Shown here: piece by piece, positions 1 through 6,196 of the stretch
Position numbering within the stretch: the stretch's first letter is position 1
Layout of the letters: every line of letters begins with the position of its first letter
Origin: Draconibacterium orientale
GTDB taxonomy: Bacteria > Bacteroidota > Bacteroidia > Bacteroidales > JAADGE01
Length of the DNA stretch: 7,625 nucleotides
Direction: 5' to 3'
Assembly (NCBI GenBank): GCA_020718265.1
Contig: DYSM01000098.1
Location: forward strand, 1,696-9,320
The notes under the pieces: generated by a model
What the model was told of the DNA's origin: nothing
Seen by the model: only the letters and a program-made list of their open reading frames with translations
The model's database searches: none
Translations under genes and position numbers: made by a program

Positions 1-31
1 TACGCGTTTTCTTAAAAGATAAATTTGCAAA

Positions 32-61
32 GAAGCCCGCCCGATTGCTCAGACGGGCTTC
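32..61 (-). terminator. Hairpin terminator of the etfBA operon
   Basis: The arms GAAGCCCG (32-39) and CGGGCTTC (54-61) are perfectly complementary. Read on the minus strand, the interior TCTGA-GCAA-TCGGG continues the stem with two G-U wobbles and closes in a GCAA tetraloop, giving a stem of about 13 bp. On the plus strand the interior pairs less well, so the structure suits minus-strand RNA. It lies about 50 bases after the etfA stop. The following tract on the minus strand is only a broken T run (TTTGCAAATTTATC), so efficiency is uncertain. It might also serve a convergent gene beyond the left edge. Confidence 0.6.
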
Positions 62-109
62 AACCCTTAAATATAAAACTATGCTATGAACAAAGTGTTC
101 TTGCCAAAA

Positions 110-1084
110 TTAATTGTTTTCCTTGAAAGCTTTGAGTGCGGCGTTCAATTTCGGAACAACCTCAAAAGCATCGCCTACAATGCCGTACGTGGCGGCTTCA
201 AAAAACGGCGCATCGGCATCGGTGTTGATTGCCACCATGACTTTTGAGCTGTTTACACCGGCTAAATGTTGCACGGCTCCGGAAATTCCGATTGCGATAT
301 ACAAGTCCGGTGCAATAACCTTGCCGGTTTGTCCCACATGTTCGTGATGCGGGCGCCACCCAAGGTCGGCAACAGGGCGGGAGCAAGCAGTTGCCGCACC
401 TAAAATGTTTGCCATCTCCTCAATCATGCCCCAATTTTCCGAACCCTTCAAGCCTCTGCCGGCAGAAACAATCACGTCGGCATCCGAAAGTGATAGTTTG
501 CCTGAATTTTTCACGGTTTCGGTCGGTTTGCCTTTTGTCATTTCCGAATTTGCAGAAAAATTCAATTCTGCAATTTCAACAGCAGTCGGATTTTCTGCTA
601 ATTTATAGGAGTTCTGATTGAGTGTCAATAATTTAACAGGTTTATTCAAAGTTGTATGCGCGAATGCTTTTCCGGAATATGCGCGTTTGCAAACCACGAA
701 CGGTTGCACGGATTCCGGTAAATCTGTTACTCCGGCAGCGAGCGAGCCGTCTATGCGCACAGCAAGGCGCGGCGCTATGGCTTTTCCGTTCGGATTGTTA
801 CTCAGAATGATAACGTCTGCTCCGAGTTGTTTTGAGGCTGCTTCAACTGCCGCAGAGTACGCTTGCGCGCTGAAACCTGCGAGTGAAGCATCTTTCGCAT
901 AAATTGCTTTTTTTACGCCGTAAGTTCCGAGTTTTTGAAGTTCTTCTGTGGAAATATCGCCGATTGTAATCGAAACAAGCTCTGTATTAAGCATTTGCGC
1001 AATTGCAAATCCATAAGAAGCTAGCTCAAAATTTAATTTTTTGAATTTACCGTCGAAACTTTCGCTATATATGATAACTGCCAT
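110..1084 (-). CDS. etfA: Electron transfer flavoprotein alpha subunit
   Basis: This is the FAD-binding subunit of the cytoplasmic heterodimeric ETF, which carries electrons between flavin dehydrogenases (for example acyl-CoA dehydrogenases) and the quinone pool or other acceptors. At 324 residues the length is normal. Residues 1 to about 190 form the alpha/beta N-terminal domain. The C-terminal FAD domain is unmistakable: SAGRG (207-211), SRP (235-237), VGQTGK (250-255), [13 protein letters not shown] (264-276) and NTDADAPFF (287-295), all family hallmarks that contact FAD. The start is an ATG 33 nt after the etfB stop, with no Shine-Dalgarno sequence, as is usual in Bacteroidota. It is cotranscribed with etfB and followed by the hairpin at 32-61. 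Nothing looks truncated or frameshifted. The family is certain; the electron donor and acceptor cannot be told from this window. Confidence 0.97.
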   Translation of the reverse strand: MAVIIYSESFDGKFKKLNFELASYGFAIAQMLNTELVSITIGDISTEELQKLGTYGVKKAIYAKDASLAGFSAQAYSAAVEAASKQLGADVIILSNNPNGKAIAPRLAVRIDGSLAAGVTDLPESVQPFVVCKRAYSGKAFAHTTLNKPVKLLTLNQNSYKLAENPTAVEIAELNFSANSEMTKGKPTETVKNSGKLSLSDADVIVSAGRGLKGSENWGMIEEMANILGAATACSRPVADLGWRPHHEHVGQTGKVIAPDLYIAIGISGAVQHLAGVNSSKVMVAINTDADAPFFEAATYGIVGDAFEVVPKLNAALKAFKENN

Positions 1085-1117
1085 TTTTTCTAATTTATTG
1101 TGTTGATAATAAATAAG

Positions 1118-1861
1118 TTAGATAACCTTTGCTTCTTCGTGTAACAAGCGCACTAATTCTGAAACGTTATCCGGAGATACTTTCTTACACGCCGGACGGG
1201 GCGGCGGAGTGTGAAATTTGACAGTAGAAGTTGCTTCTGCTATCATTTCAGGTTCAATTACTTGCAAAGCTTTCCGACGTGCTGTCATAATGCCTTGCAT
1301 ATTCGGAATGCGCGGTTCGAGTGCAAATCCTTTGCCGGCACTGAGCACAAACGGAAATGCACATTCTATAATTTCTTTTCCGCCGTCAATTTCGCGTTCC
1401 ATTTTGGCTACATTTCCGACAATTTCAAATTTTGAAACGCCTGAAAATGAGGGCAAATTCAGAAATTCAGCAATCATTCCATCGACTTGCCCGCTGTTGT
1501 AATCGATTGATTCTTTCCCTGTCAGAATCAAATCGTAATTGGCTTGTTTACAGATATTTGCAATTTGTTTCGCCACAAAAATTGCATCTTTTGCTTCTGC
1601 ATTCACACGAATTGCTTCATCTGCGCCCATCGCAAGTGCCTTGCGCAGAGTAGCTTCAGTTTCGGAAGTCCCAACATTCACAACTGTGATAGTTAAATCT
1701 GCGCCTGCTTTTTTTATATCCAAGTTTCTTGTCAATCCAAGTTCTTCGTAAGGACCTATAATGTATTGAATATCAGAAGTATCAAACGACGAATTGTTGT
1801 TTGTGAATTTTATTTTTGAGGTTGTATCCGGCACATGACCGATGCACACTAATATTTTCAT
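1118..1861 (-). CDS. etfB: Electron transfer flavoprotein beta subunit
   Basis: This is the beta subunit of ETF, 247 residues, of normal length. The start MKILVCIGHVPDT is the canonical EtfB N-terminus. A longer reading from 1921 would run through the promoter and is not supported. Visible landmarks are the early PDT (11-13), the nucleotide-binding stretch LTGKESIDYNSGQV (113-126), and the partner-recognition loop EPRIPNMQGIMTARRK (182-197), which in ETFs docks onto dehydrogenases. The 113-126 stretch matches neither the DGDTxQ form recalled for electron-bifurcating ETFs with a second FAD nor the DDDxNQ form of mitochondrial-type AMP-binding ETFs. It is the YNxGQ variant I associate with Bacteroidota, so whether AMP or FAD is bound here is open. 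It is the first gene of the etfBA operon and is transcribed divergently from the lyase gene. Confidence 0.96.
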   Translation of the reverse strand: MKILVCIGHVPDTTSKIKFTNNNSSFDTSDIQYIIGPYEELGLTRNLDIKKAGADLTITVVNVGTSETEATLRKALAMGADEAIRVNAEAKDAIFVAKQIANICKQANYDLILTGKESIDYNSGQVDGMIAEFLNLPSFSGVSKFEIVGNVAKMEREIDGGKEIIECAFPFVLSAGKGFALEPRIPNMQGIMTARRKALQVIEPEMIAEATSTVKFHTPPPRPACKKVSPDNVSELVRLLHEEAKVI

Positions 1862-1883
1862 CTCAAATTGTGTTTGAATTAAT

Positions 1884-1899
1884 CTTATGCAAACATAAG
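1884..1899. repeat. Inverted repeat over the etfBA -7 box (candidate operator)
   Basis: CTTATG-CAAA-CATAAG is a perfect 6-bp inverted repeat with a 4-base centre. It covers the whole -7 element of the etfBA promoter and the expected transcription start, a position where a bound repressor would block RNA polymerase. It could also be a chance palindrome in AT-rich DNA. No regulator gene is present in the window. Confidence 0.35.
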
Positions 1900-1921
1900 A
1901 ATTTTTTTGCAAAAAAAACAA
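1890..1921 (-). promoter_or_regulatory. Probable promoter of etfBA (TTG-N21-TATGTTTG)
   Basis: On the minus strand TATGTTTG (1897 to 1890) matches the Bacteroidota -7 consensus TAnnTTTG exactly. A TTG (1921 to 1919) lies 21 bases upstream, acceptable for the -33 element. The expected start of transcription, near 1884, gives a leader of roughly 20 nt before the etfB ATG. The TTG upstream is weak evidence because the area is T-rich. Confidence 0.55.
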
Positions 1922-2022
1922 TAATCTGCTTCAAAACATGCAATTTTTTTTTATTTTAAGACATGTGTTGCATAGCACCCCAATCGTTTGCGAAAACATT
2001 AAAAATTTGGCTGTATTTTTTA

Positions 2023-2030
2023 TAAACTTG
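2023..2030 (+). promoter_or_regulatory. Weak candidate -7 box for the lyase gene
   Basis: TAAACTTG differs from TAnnTTTG at one position and lies 23 bases before the ATG at 2054, a plausible distance. No TTG is found at the matching -33 spacing (the nearest TTTG leaves only 13 bases), so the call is tentative. If right, it overlaps the alternative GTG start at 2030 and argues for the ATG. Confidence 0.25.
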
Positions 2031-2053
2031 TGAAAAATTTAATATTTCAAATT

Positions 2054-4708
2054 ATGATTGCAGAACCTCATAAAATTAAAACCATTCGCAAAATTGTCAT
2101 AAATTCCAATTTGGACAGAGCGGTAATTTTGCGCGAAGCAAAGTATAACACGTTCAAAATCAAAAGCTCGGACGTGATGTATGACATGACATCACAAGGA
2201 ACTTCCGCCAAAAGCCAAGAACAAGAATCGGGCAGTTTGGTGGGCGATGAAACGTACGCCGGAAGTCGGAACTTTGAGAATTTGTGTAATGCTGTATCCG
2301 AAGTATTTGGACATCAACACGTTTGTCCGACACACAATTTACTCGGTTCTATCAAATTAATAAATACAACAACGGTCAAAAAAGGCGATATTGTGCCTTC
2401 AAATTCGGCGTTACCGCGTTGGCAGACAGAGCATTTGGGCGGGAAAGTTGAATTTTTGCCGAATTCAGGTGAACCAATTTTTACCGGAAATCTCAATTTG
2501 GCTGATTTACGAACGTTGCTCGAATCGGGAAAACCAATCGCGTATGTGAATTTGGATTTGTATGCTAACGGATACATGCCCGTGCATCCGAACCAAGTTT
2601 CCGAAGTGGCTCAACTCTGCGCAGCACAAGGCAAGAGCTTAGTTTTAGACGTATCGAATATAGTGGAATGGGCTGTGTTTGTGAGAAAAAATCTTACGGA
2701 ATATTCTCAAAAATCGGTATCAGAACTTGTTAAGCAAACAGCTTCGTCAGCGCAGGTCATAATTGCGGATGCTGCACTTGATGCGCGATGCAACATTGGT
2801 GCGCTTATTGCCTCCAATTGTTACGAAACTTACGAAAAATACATGAACGAAGTTGTTGTGTATGAAGGACTTCACACTTACGGCGGTATGGCAGGACGCA
2901 CGATGGAAATTTTTGCACGCGGTTTGCGCGAAATGATTCTTGAGCCGCAAGCAGAGTGGATTTCTCAACAAGTTCAATTGCTCGATACATTAACTCCTGA
3001 AATTCCAAAATACGTCGGAGCTGACGGAATTTATATCAAAACAGATAAAATTCTGACACAACTTGCTGAAAATCAAGCACAAGCCTTTGCCGCCTTCTTA
3101 TACCAAAAATCCGGAATTCGTTGCTTTATAGCTCCTACACGCTTGGAATACGGATATGAAGTTTTGCCCGTTCAAATTCCGCGTTTGGCTTTAAGTAATG
3201 ACCAAATTGCGCATGTTGCCCGTGCAATAAATGAAGTGTACGCCGAACGTGAAAAAATAAAATTTTTCGAACTTACAAATTATCCTGTTTTTACGGACGA
3301 GGCTGAGTTTGATTGGAATAAACCGGCGATTGATAAATTTGAGTGGACGTGTGAAGCGCATACAATTTCGACCATAGAATATATAGGTGTGAGCACCAAA
3401 GAAGAGCGTTTCAAAATAAATGCCGAAGCCGGATTTAATACGTTTTTATTACCGTCGTCGCTTGTTGGTATTGATTTGCTGACCGATTCGGGCACTTGCG
3501 CTCAAACCACCGAACAATGGTCGCATTACAATAACGGAGTGGAAACGCCGGCGTCGAGCAAAGATTATTTCGATATGGTTGCGGCGTTACAAGATATTAC
3601 GGGCTACAAATATATTATTCCGACACATCAGGGAAGGGCGGCTGAACATATTATGTCTCAGGCACTTATATCGGGTGGAGTTGTTCCGGGAAATATGTAT
3701 TTTACAACCACAAAATTGCACCAAGAACTTGCCGGCGGAATGTTTGCAGATATTATTTGCGACGAAGCGCACGATTCGCAAAACACGTTTGAATGGAAAG
3801 GAAATATCGACCTGAAAAAGTTGCAAAAACTTGTAGATCAGCATGGTGCATCGAATATTCCTTACATAAGTTTTGAACTTAGCGTAAATCTCGCCGGCGG
3901 ACAACCTGTGAGCATGGACAACGCGCGTGAAGTGTATGAATTTTGCAAAAGTTACGATATTCCGGTGATGTTCGATGCCACGCGCGCTGTGGAAAATGCG
4001 TATATGATTAAAAAGAAAGATGCACGCTACCACGATAAAACCATCCGCGATATTTTGAGAGAACTGTTCAGTTACGGCGACGGTTGCACGGTATCGAGCA
4101 AAAAAGATTATCTTGTCAATATTGGCGGATTTTTGGGCATTCGAGACGATGAAAAATTCTATAAAAAATCGCTCGAACTTTTACGCGCTTTTGAAGGCAC
4201 CATCACCAACGGCGGCATGTCGGCAGCTGATATGGCGGTTCACGCGGAAGGCGTAAAGGAGATGATTGACTACAATTATATTTCGCAACGTGTTGAGCAG
4301 ACGCAATATTTGGGAAAAAAATTGAAAGAAGCCGGAATTCCGATTGTAGAACCCGTCGGAACGCACGCTGTTTTCGTCGATGCACGTCGATTTTTGCCTC
4401 ATATTGAGCAAGATAACTATCCGGCGCAAGCACTTGCAGCCGCACTTTACGTGGATTCAGGCGTACGCGCTATGGAACGTGGAAACGTGTCGAGCGGACG
4501 CAAGAAAAACGGCGAAAATTATCGCCCAAAATTAGAGCTTATTCGCCTGACGATTCCGCGCCGCGCTTACACAAACTCGCACATGGATTTGGTTGCCGAA
4601 AGTATCATAAATCTTTACAAAAAACGAGACCAAATTAAACCTCTGAAATTTGTGTATGAGCCTGAAAATTTGCGCTTTTTCCAAGGAAAATTTGCAGAAG
4701 TAGAGTAG
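2054..4708 (+). CDS. Tandem two-domain tryptophanase / tyrosine phenol-lyase family PLP enzyme
   Basis: An 884-residue protein with two family folds in one chain (about 1-410 and 430-884); ordinary family members have about 460 residues. The family cleaves Tyr or Trp to pyruvate, ammonia and phenol or indole. The C-half resembles tyrosine phenol-lyase (TPL) closely: THQGR (524-528), MYFTTT (548-553), VNLAGGQP (611-618), DATR (641-644), SSKKD with PLP lysine K684, AMERG (806-810), LTIPRR (832-837), LRFF (873-876). Its equivalent of TPL Tyr71 is P499. The N-half keeps that tyrosine (GDETYAGS, Y68) and the loop EGLHTYGGMAGR (271-282), but has L242 in place of the lysine, Y170 for N185 and N202 for R217. 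One composite active site per chain is inferred. Start: ATG 2054 (MIAEPHKIK) aligns with the family N-terminus (AEPFRIK); GTG 2030 is less likely. The frame is open throughout and a strong terminator follows. The exact substrate is not certain. Confidence 0.9.
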   Translation: MIAEPHKIKTIRKIVINSNLDRAVILREAKYNTFKIKSSDVMYDMTSQGTSAKSQEQESGSLVGDETYAGSRNFENLCNAVSEVFGHQHVCPTHNLLGSIKLINTTTVKKGDIVPSNSALPRWQTEHLGGKVEFLPNSGEPIFTGNLNLADLRTLLESGKPIAYVNLDLYANGYMPVHPNQVSEVAQLCAAQGKSLVLDVSNIVEWAVFVRKNLTEYSQKSVSELVKQTASSAQVIIADAALDARCNIGALIASNCYETYEKYMNEVVVYEGLHTYGGMAGRTMEIFARGLREMILEPQAEWISQQVQLLDTLTPEIPKYVGADGIYIKTDKILTQLAENQAQAFAAFLYQKSGIRCFIAPTRLEYGYEVLPVQIPRLALSNDQIAHVARAINEVYAEREKIKFFELTNYPVFTDEAEFDWNKPAIDKFEWTCEAHTISTIEYIGVSTKEERFKINAEAGFNTFLLPSSLVGIDLLTDSGTCAQTTEQWSHYNNGVETPASSKDYFDMVAALQDITGYKYIIPTHQGRAAEHIMSQALISGGVVPGNMYFTTTKLHQELAGGMFADIICDEAHDSQNTFEWKGNIDLKKLQKLVDQHGASNIPYISFELSVNLAGGQPVSMDNAREVYEFCKSYDIPVMFDATRAVENAYMIKKKDARYHDKTIRDILRELFSYGDGCTVSSKKDYLVNIGGFLGIRDDEKFYKKSLELLRAFEGTITNGGMSAADMAVHAEGVKEMIDYNYISQRVEQTQYLGKKLKEAGIPIVEPVGTHAVFVDARRFLPHIEQDNYPAQALAAALYVDSGVRAMERGNVSSGRKKNGENYRPKLELIRLTIPRRAYTNSHMDLVAESIINLYKKRDQIKPLKFVYEPENLRFFQGKFAEVE

Positions 4709-4728
4709 TATTTCTGACCGAACATGAG

Positions 4729-4761
4729 CCCTGTCGTAAAATAACGCGACAGGGTTTTTTT
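4729..4761 (+). terminator. Intrinsic terminator of the lyase gene
   Basis: CCCTGTCG (4729-4736) and CGACAGGG (4747-4754) form a perfect 8-bp GC-rich stem with a 10-base loop, followed directly by seven T residues (4755-4761). It starts 20 bases after the lyase stop codon. This is a textbook Rho-independent terminator and suggests that the lyase is transcribed alone. Confidence 0.92.
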
Positions 4762-4892
4762 ATGAAAATTTGTCCGTCAAAAAAAATAATTGTTATGTAT
4801 TCTGAGAACCTTGATAAAATGCAGTTTTAGACGATTTCAATTTTCATTTTCGTATCATTAATCATTATATAAGTTCGGAAATCTTTTTTTTC

Positions 4893-4923
4893 TTGCACTT
4901 TAAATCCCTTTTTTTTAACTTTG
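4893..4923 (+). promoter_or_regulatory. Promoter of the SiaC-like gene (TTG-N20-TAACTTTG)
   Basis: TTG (4893-4895), a 20-base spacer and TAACTTTG (4916-4923) match the Bacteroidota -33/-7 architecture perfectly. Transcription would begin near 4930, about 11 bases before the ATG at 4941. The match decides the start of the gene: a longer reading frame beginning at 4893 would use the -33 TTG itself as a start codon and would lie mostly upstream of the transcript. Confidence 0.75.
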
Positions 4924-4940
4924 CACCAATCGTTAGATAT

Positions 4941-5333
4941 ATGACAGACTTACACTTTACAATAAAGGAAGAAGACCAACCAACGCATCCTAAGGTGCTT
5001 TGCGATTCCAAAACAGGAACTTGCAGCATTGAAGGATTGTCGTTTATGGAAAATTCAAGAAAATTTTACCAGCCAATTTTGGATTGGATATACAATTATG
5101 TAAAGTCTAACGATACGCCGTTTAAGTTATTTATAAAGATAAGTTACTTGAATTCAAGTACTTCAAAAATCTTCTTCGATTTGTTTACAACTTTGAAAGA
5201 TTTTGAGATGCAAGGAAAAATTATCACTGCCGAATGGCATTTTGCTTACTATGATGAAGAAATTGAGGAAGATATTGATGATATGATTTCAGAATCCGGT
5301 TTTGATATTCTGAAACTACCATATTCGAAGTAA
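4941..5333 (+). CDS. SiaC-family regulatory phosphoprotein (DUF1987)
   Basis: A 130-residue cytoplasmic protein of the DUF1987 / SiaC family, of normal length for the family. Recognisable landmarks in order: CDSKTGTCSIEGLSFMENS (21-39, the FDPETGxLxIxGxSxPEN-type opening), FYQPILDWIYNYV (42-54), ISYLNSSTSK (67-76) in place of the family's YxNTSSxK, and an acidic stretch DEEIEEDIDDM (105-115). In Pseudomonas, SiaC is switched by phosphorylation of a threonine (Thr68 as I recall) by kinase SiaB and phosphatase SiaA, and unphosphorylated SiaC activates the diguanylate cyclase SiaD. Here the probable phosphosite position is Ser72, with Ser73 and Thr74 next to it. No siaA, siaB or siaD lies in the window, so the partners must be elsewhere and the c-di-GMP link is only an analogy. 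The ATG at 4941 fits the promoter just upstream. Confidence 0.85.
   Translation: MTDLHFTIKEEDQPTHPKVLCDSKTGTCSIEGLSFMENSRKFYQPILDWIYNYVKSNDTPFKLFIKISYLNSSTSKIFFDLFTTLKDFEMQGKIITAEWHFAYYDEEIEEDIDDMISESGFDILKLPYSK
5287..5315. repeat. Perfect 9-bp inverted repeat at the 3' end of the SiaC-like gene
   Basis: TTTCAGAAT (5287-5295) and ATTCTGAAA (5307-5315) pair perfectly around an 11-base loop, inside the coding sequence just before its stop. Neither strand has a T run after it, so it is not a standard intrinsic terminator. It is the only hairpin of note near the 16-bp convergent junction and might protect or slow the converging transcripts, or be coincidental. Confidence 0.4.
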
Positions 5334-5349
5334 GATTTGTTCGGAAAAA

Positions 5350-6123
5350 TTAAAAAATGTAAACATATCGAATCAGTTTTATCGGTTCGTAGGTAAACAC
5401 GTTATAATGGATTTCGTTTTCAAGTCGTTTGTTTGAATCGTAAACGTAGCTTATTTTATATTGACCTTCTAAGTGTTTGGATATAAGCTGATTATCTGCA
5501 TTCCATTCCCGGTTATAGCTGTAGAGATATTTACCTTTTGCATTATAAAAAGCTTTTACTTGTTCGTTTCCGAAGGCATCGTGTTCGGAAATTTTAATCA
5601 AGAATTCAATCTGTCCGTTTGGAAAAAAAACAGTTGCCGCCGTTCTTCTACCTTTTGTATCTACCTCTGTATTAACAGTTTTACGATTTAATCCGGTTTT
5701 ATTATAGGTGTATGATTCCGTTTCATAATTTTTGTCTTCGGAATATACATTCACAATTTTACGGACAAGAGTTCCTTTCATATCATATTCTTTTTCAGAC
5801 AGTTCTGCGCCCGATTCATGGTATGTGTATTGTGTAGAGCCGAGCAAGCGTCCGCCTTTGGAAAATTCTGTTTTTTGGACAACTTTTCCGTGTTCATCGT
5901 TTTTATATTCCAAATAATTTCGAGGCGATGAAATTCCGTTAAACGTCTGACATTTAATCAGATACTCGTTTTTGTCGTAATATCTGTGTTCAATTAAAAT
6001 TCCGTTTTCAGCAGGGCTGCCAAATTTGTAAACATGTTCGTAAACCAAACATTCCTTCGCAACTTGTGCAGAAAGATGGATGCTTGTTAAAATGCTAAAA
6101 ATCAATATTTTAATGAATTTCAT
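5350..6123 (-). CDS. Secreted protein with YD-like repeats, function unknown
   Basis: A 257-residue protein that I cannot assign to a named gene. The start MKFIKILIFSILTSIHLSAQ is a clear Sec signal peptide, with likely cleavage before Gln20. The frame is open up to 6318, but that extension lies in the low-complexity end of the upstream gene and is rejected. The mature part is a string of loosely repeated beta-hairpin units with aromatic residues, Asp and Gly: for example YKNDEHGKVVQK (73-84), YDMKGTLVRK (113-122), YNKTGLNRK (140-148), VDTKGRR (154-160), FPNGQIEF (167-174), YNAKGKYL (193-200) and YVYDSNKRLENE (226-237). These resemble the YD/RHS and MORN-like repeats seen in many Bacteroidota exported proteins. 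There is no toxin domain, lipobox or T9SS C-terminal domain visible. It probably acts in the periplasm or outside the cell, perhaps binding sugars or envelope components; this is inference. Confidence 0.75.
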   Translation of the reverse strand: MKFIKILIFSILTSIHLSAQVAKECLVYEHVYKFGSPAENGILIEHRYYDKNEYLIKCQTFNGISSPRNYLEYKNDEHGKVVQKTEFSKGGRLLGSTQYTYHESGAELSEKEYDMKGTLVRKIVNVYSEDKNYETESYTYNKTGLNRKTVNTEVDTKGRRTAATVFFPNGQIEFLIKISEHDAFGNEQVKAFYNAKGKYLYSYNREWNADNQLISKHLEGQYKISYVYDSNKRLENEIHYNVFTYEPIKLIRYVYIF

Positions 6124-6140
6124 TTCGGGAAATTTTTTGC

Positions 6141-6183
6141 AAAAAAATAGCCTTGTTTGCTCGCAAAGATACAAAACAAGGCT
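6141..6183 (-). terminator. Intrinsic terminator of the small secreted-protein gene
   Basis: On the minus strand AGCCTTGTTT (6183 to 6174) and AAACAAGGCT (6158 to 6149) form a perfect 10-bp stem around a 15-base loop, followed by A and seven T residues (6147 to 6141). It lies 14 bases after the stop codon of the 6197-6787 gene, so it should end that transcript. The loop contains the -7 box of the next gene. Confidence 0.8.
6164..6171 (-). promoter_or_regulatory. -7 box (TATCTTTG) of the YD-repeat protein gene
   Basis: TATCTTTG matches TAnnTTTG exactly and is one of the commonest Bacteroidota forms (TATCTTTGC). Transcription would start near 6157, some 34 bases before the ATG at 6123. No TTG is present at the usual -33 spacing. 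The box lies wholly inside the loop of the upstream gene's terminator. Confidence 0.5.
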
Positions 6184-6196
6184 GAATTTTTCGGTT

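Noticed and set aside
1862..1921. N-terminal extension of etfB
   Set aside because: It would read through the -7 box and palindrome. EtfB proteins begin MKILVCI as at 1861.
1936..1973. ATGCAA...TTGCAT and ACATG...CATGT inverted repeats in the divergent region
   Set aside because: The arms are only five to six bases with long AT-rich spacers, which is expected by chance.
2030..2053. GTG start for the lyase, adding eight residues
   Set aside because: The ATG at 2054 gives MIAEPHKIK, which aligns with the start of the family (AEPFRIK). The GTG lies in the only candidate -7 box.
3587..4033. 148-residue open frame antisense to the lyase
   Set aside because: It lies wholly inside a well-conserved coding region, with Cys/Ile/His-rich composition and no domain; a shadow frame.
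2054..4708. Two adjacent genes fused by a sequencing or assembly error
   Set aside because: There is one frame throughout, the linker (about 411-437) shows no stop or start remnant, and the complementary residue losses in the halves argue for a long-standing fusion.
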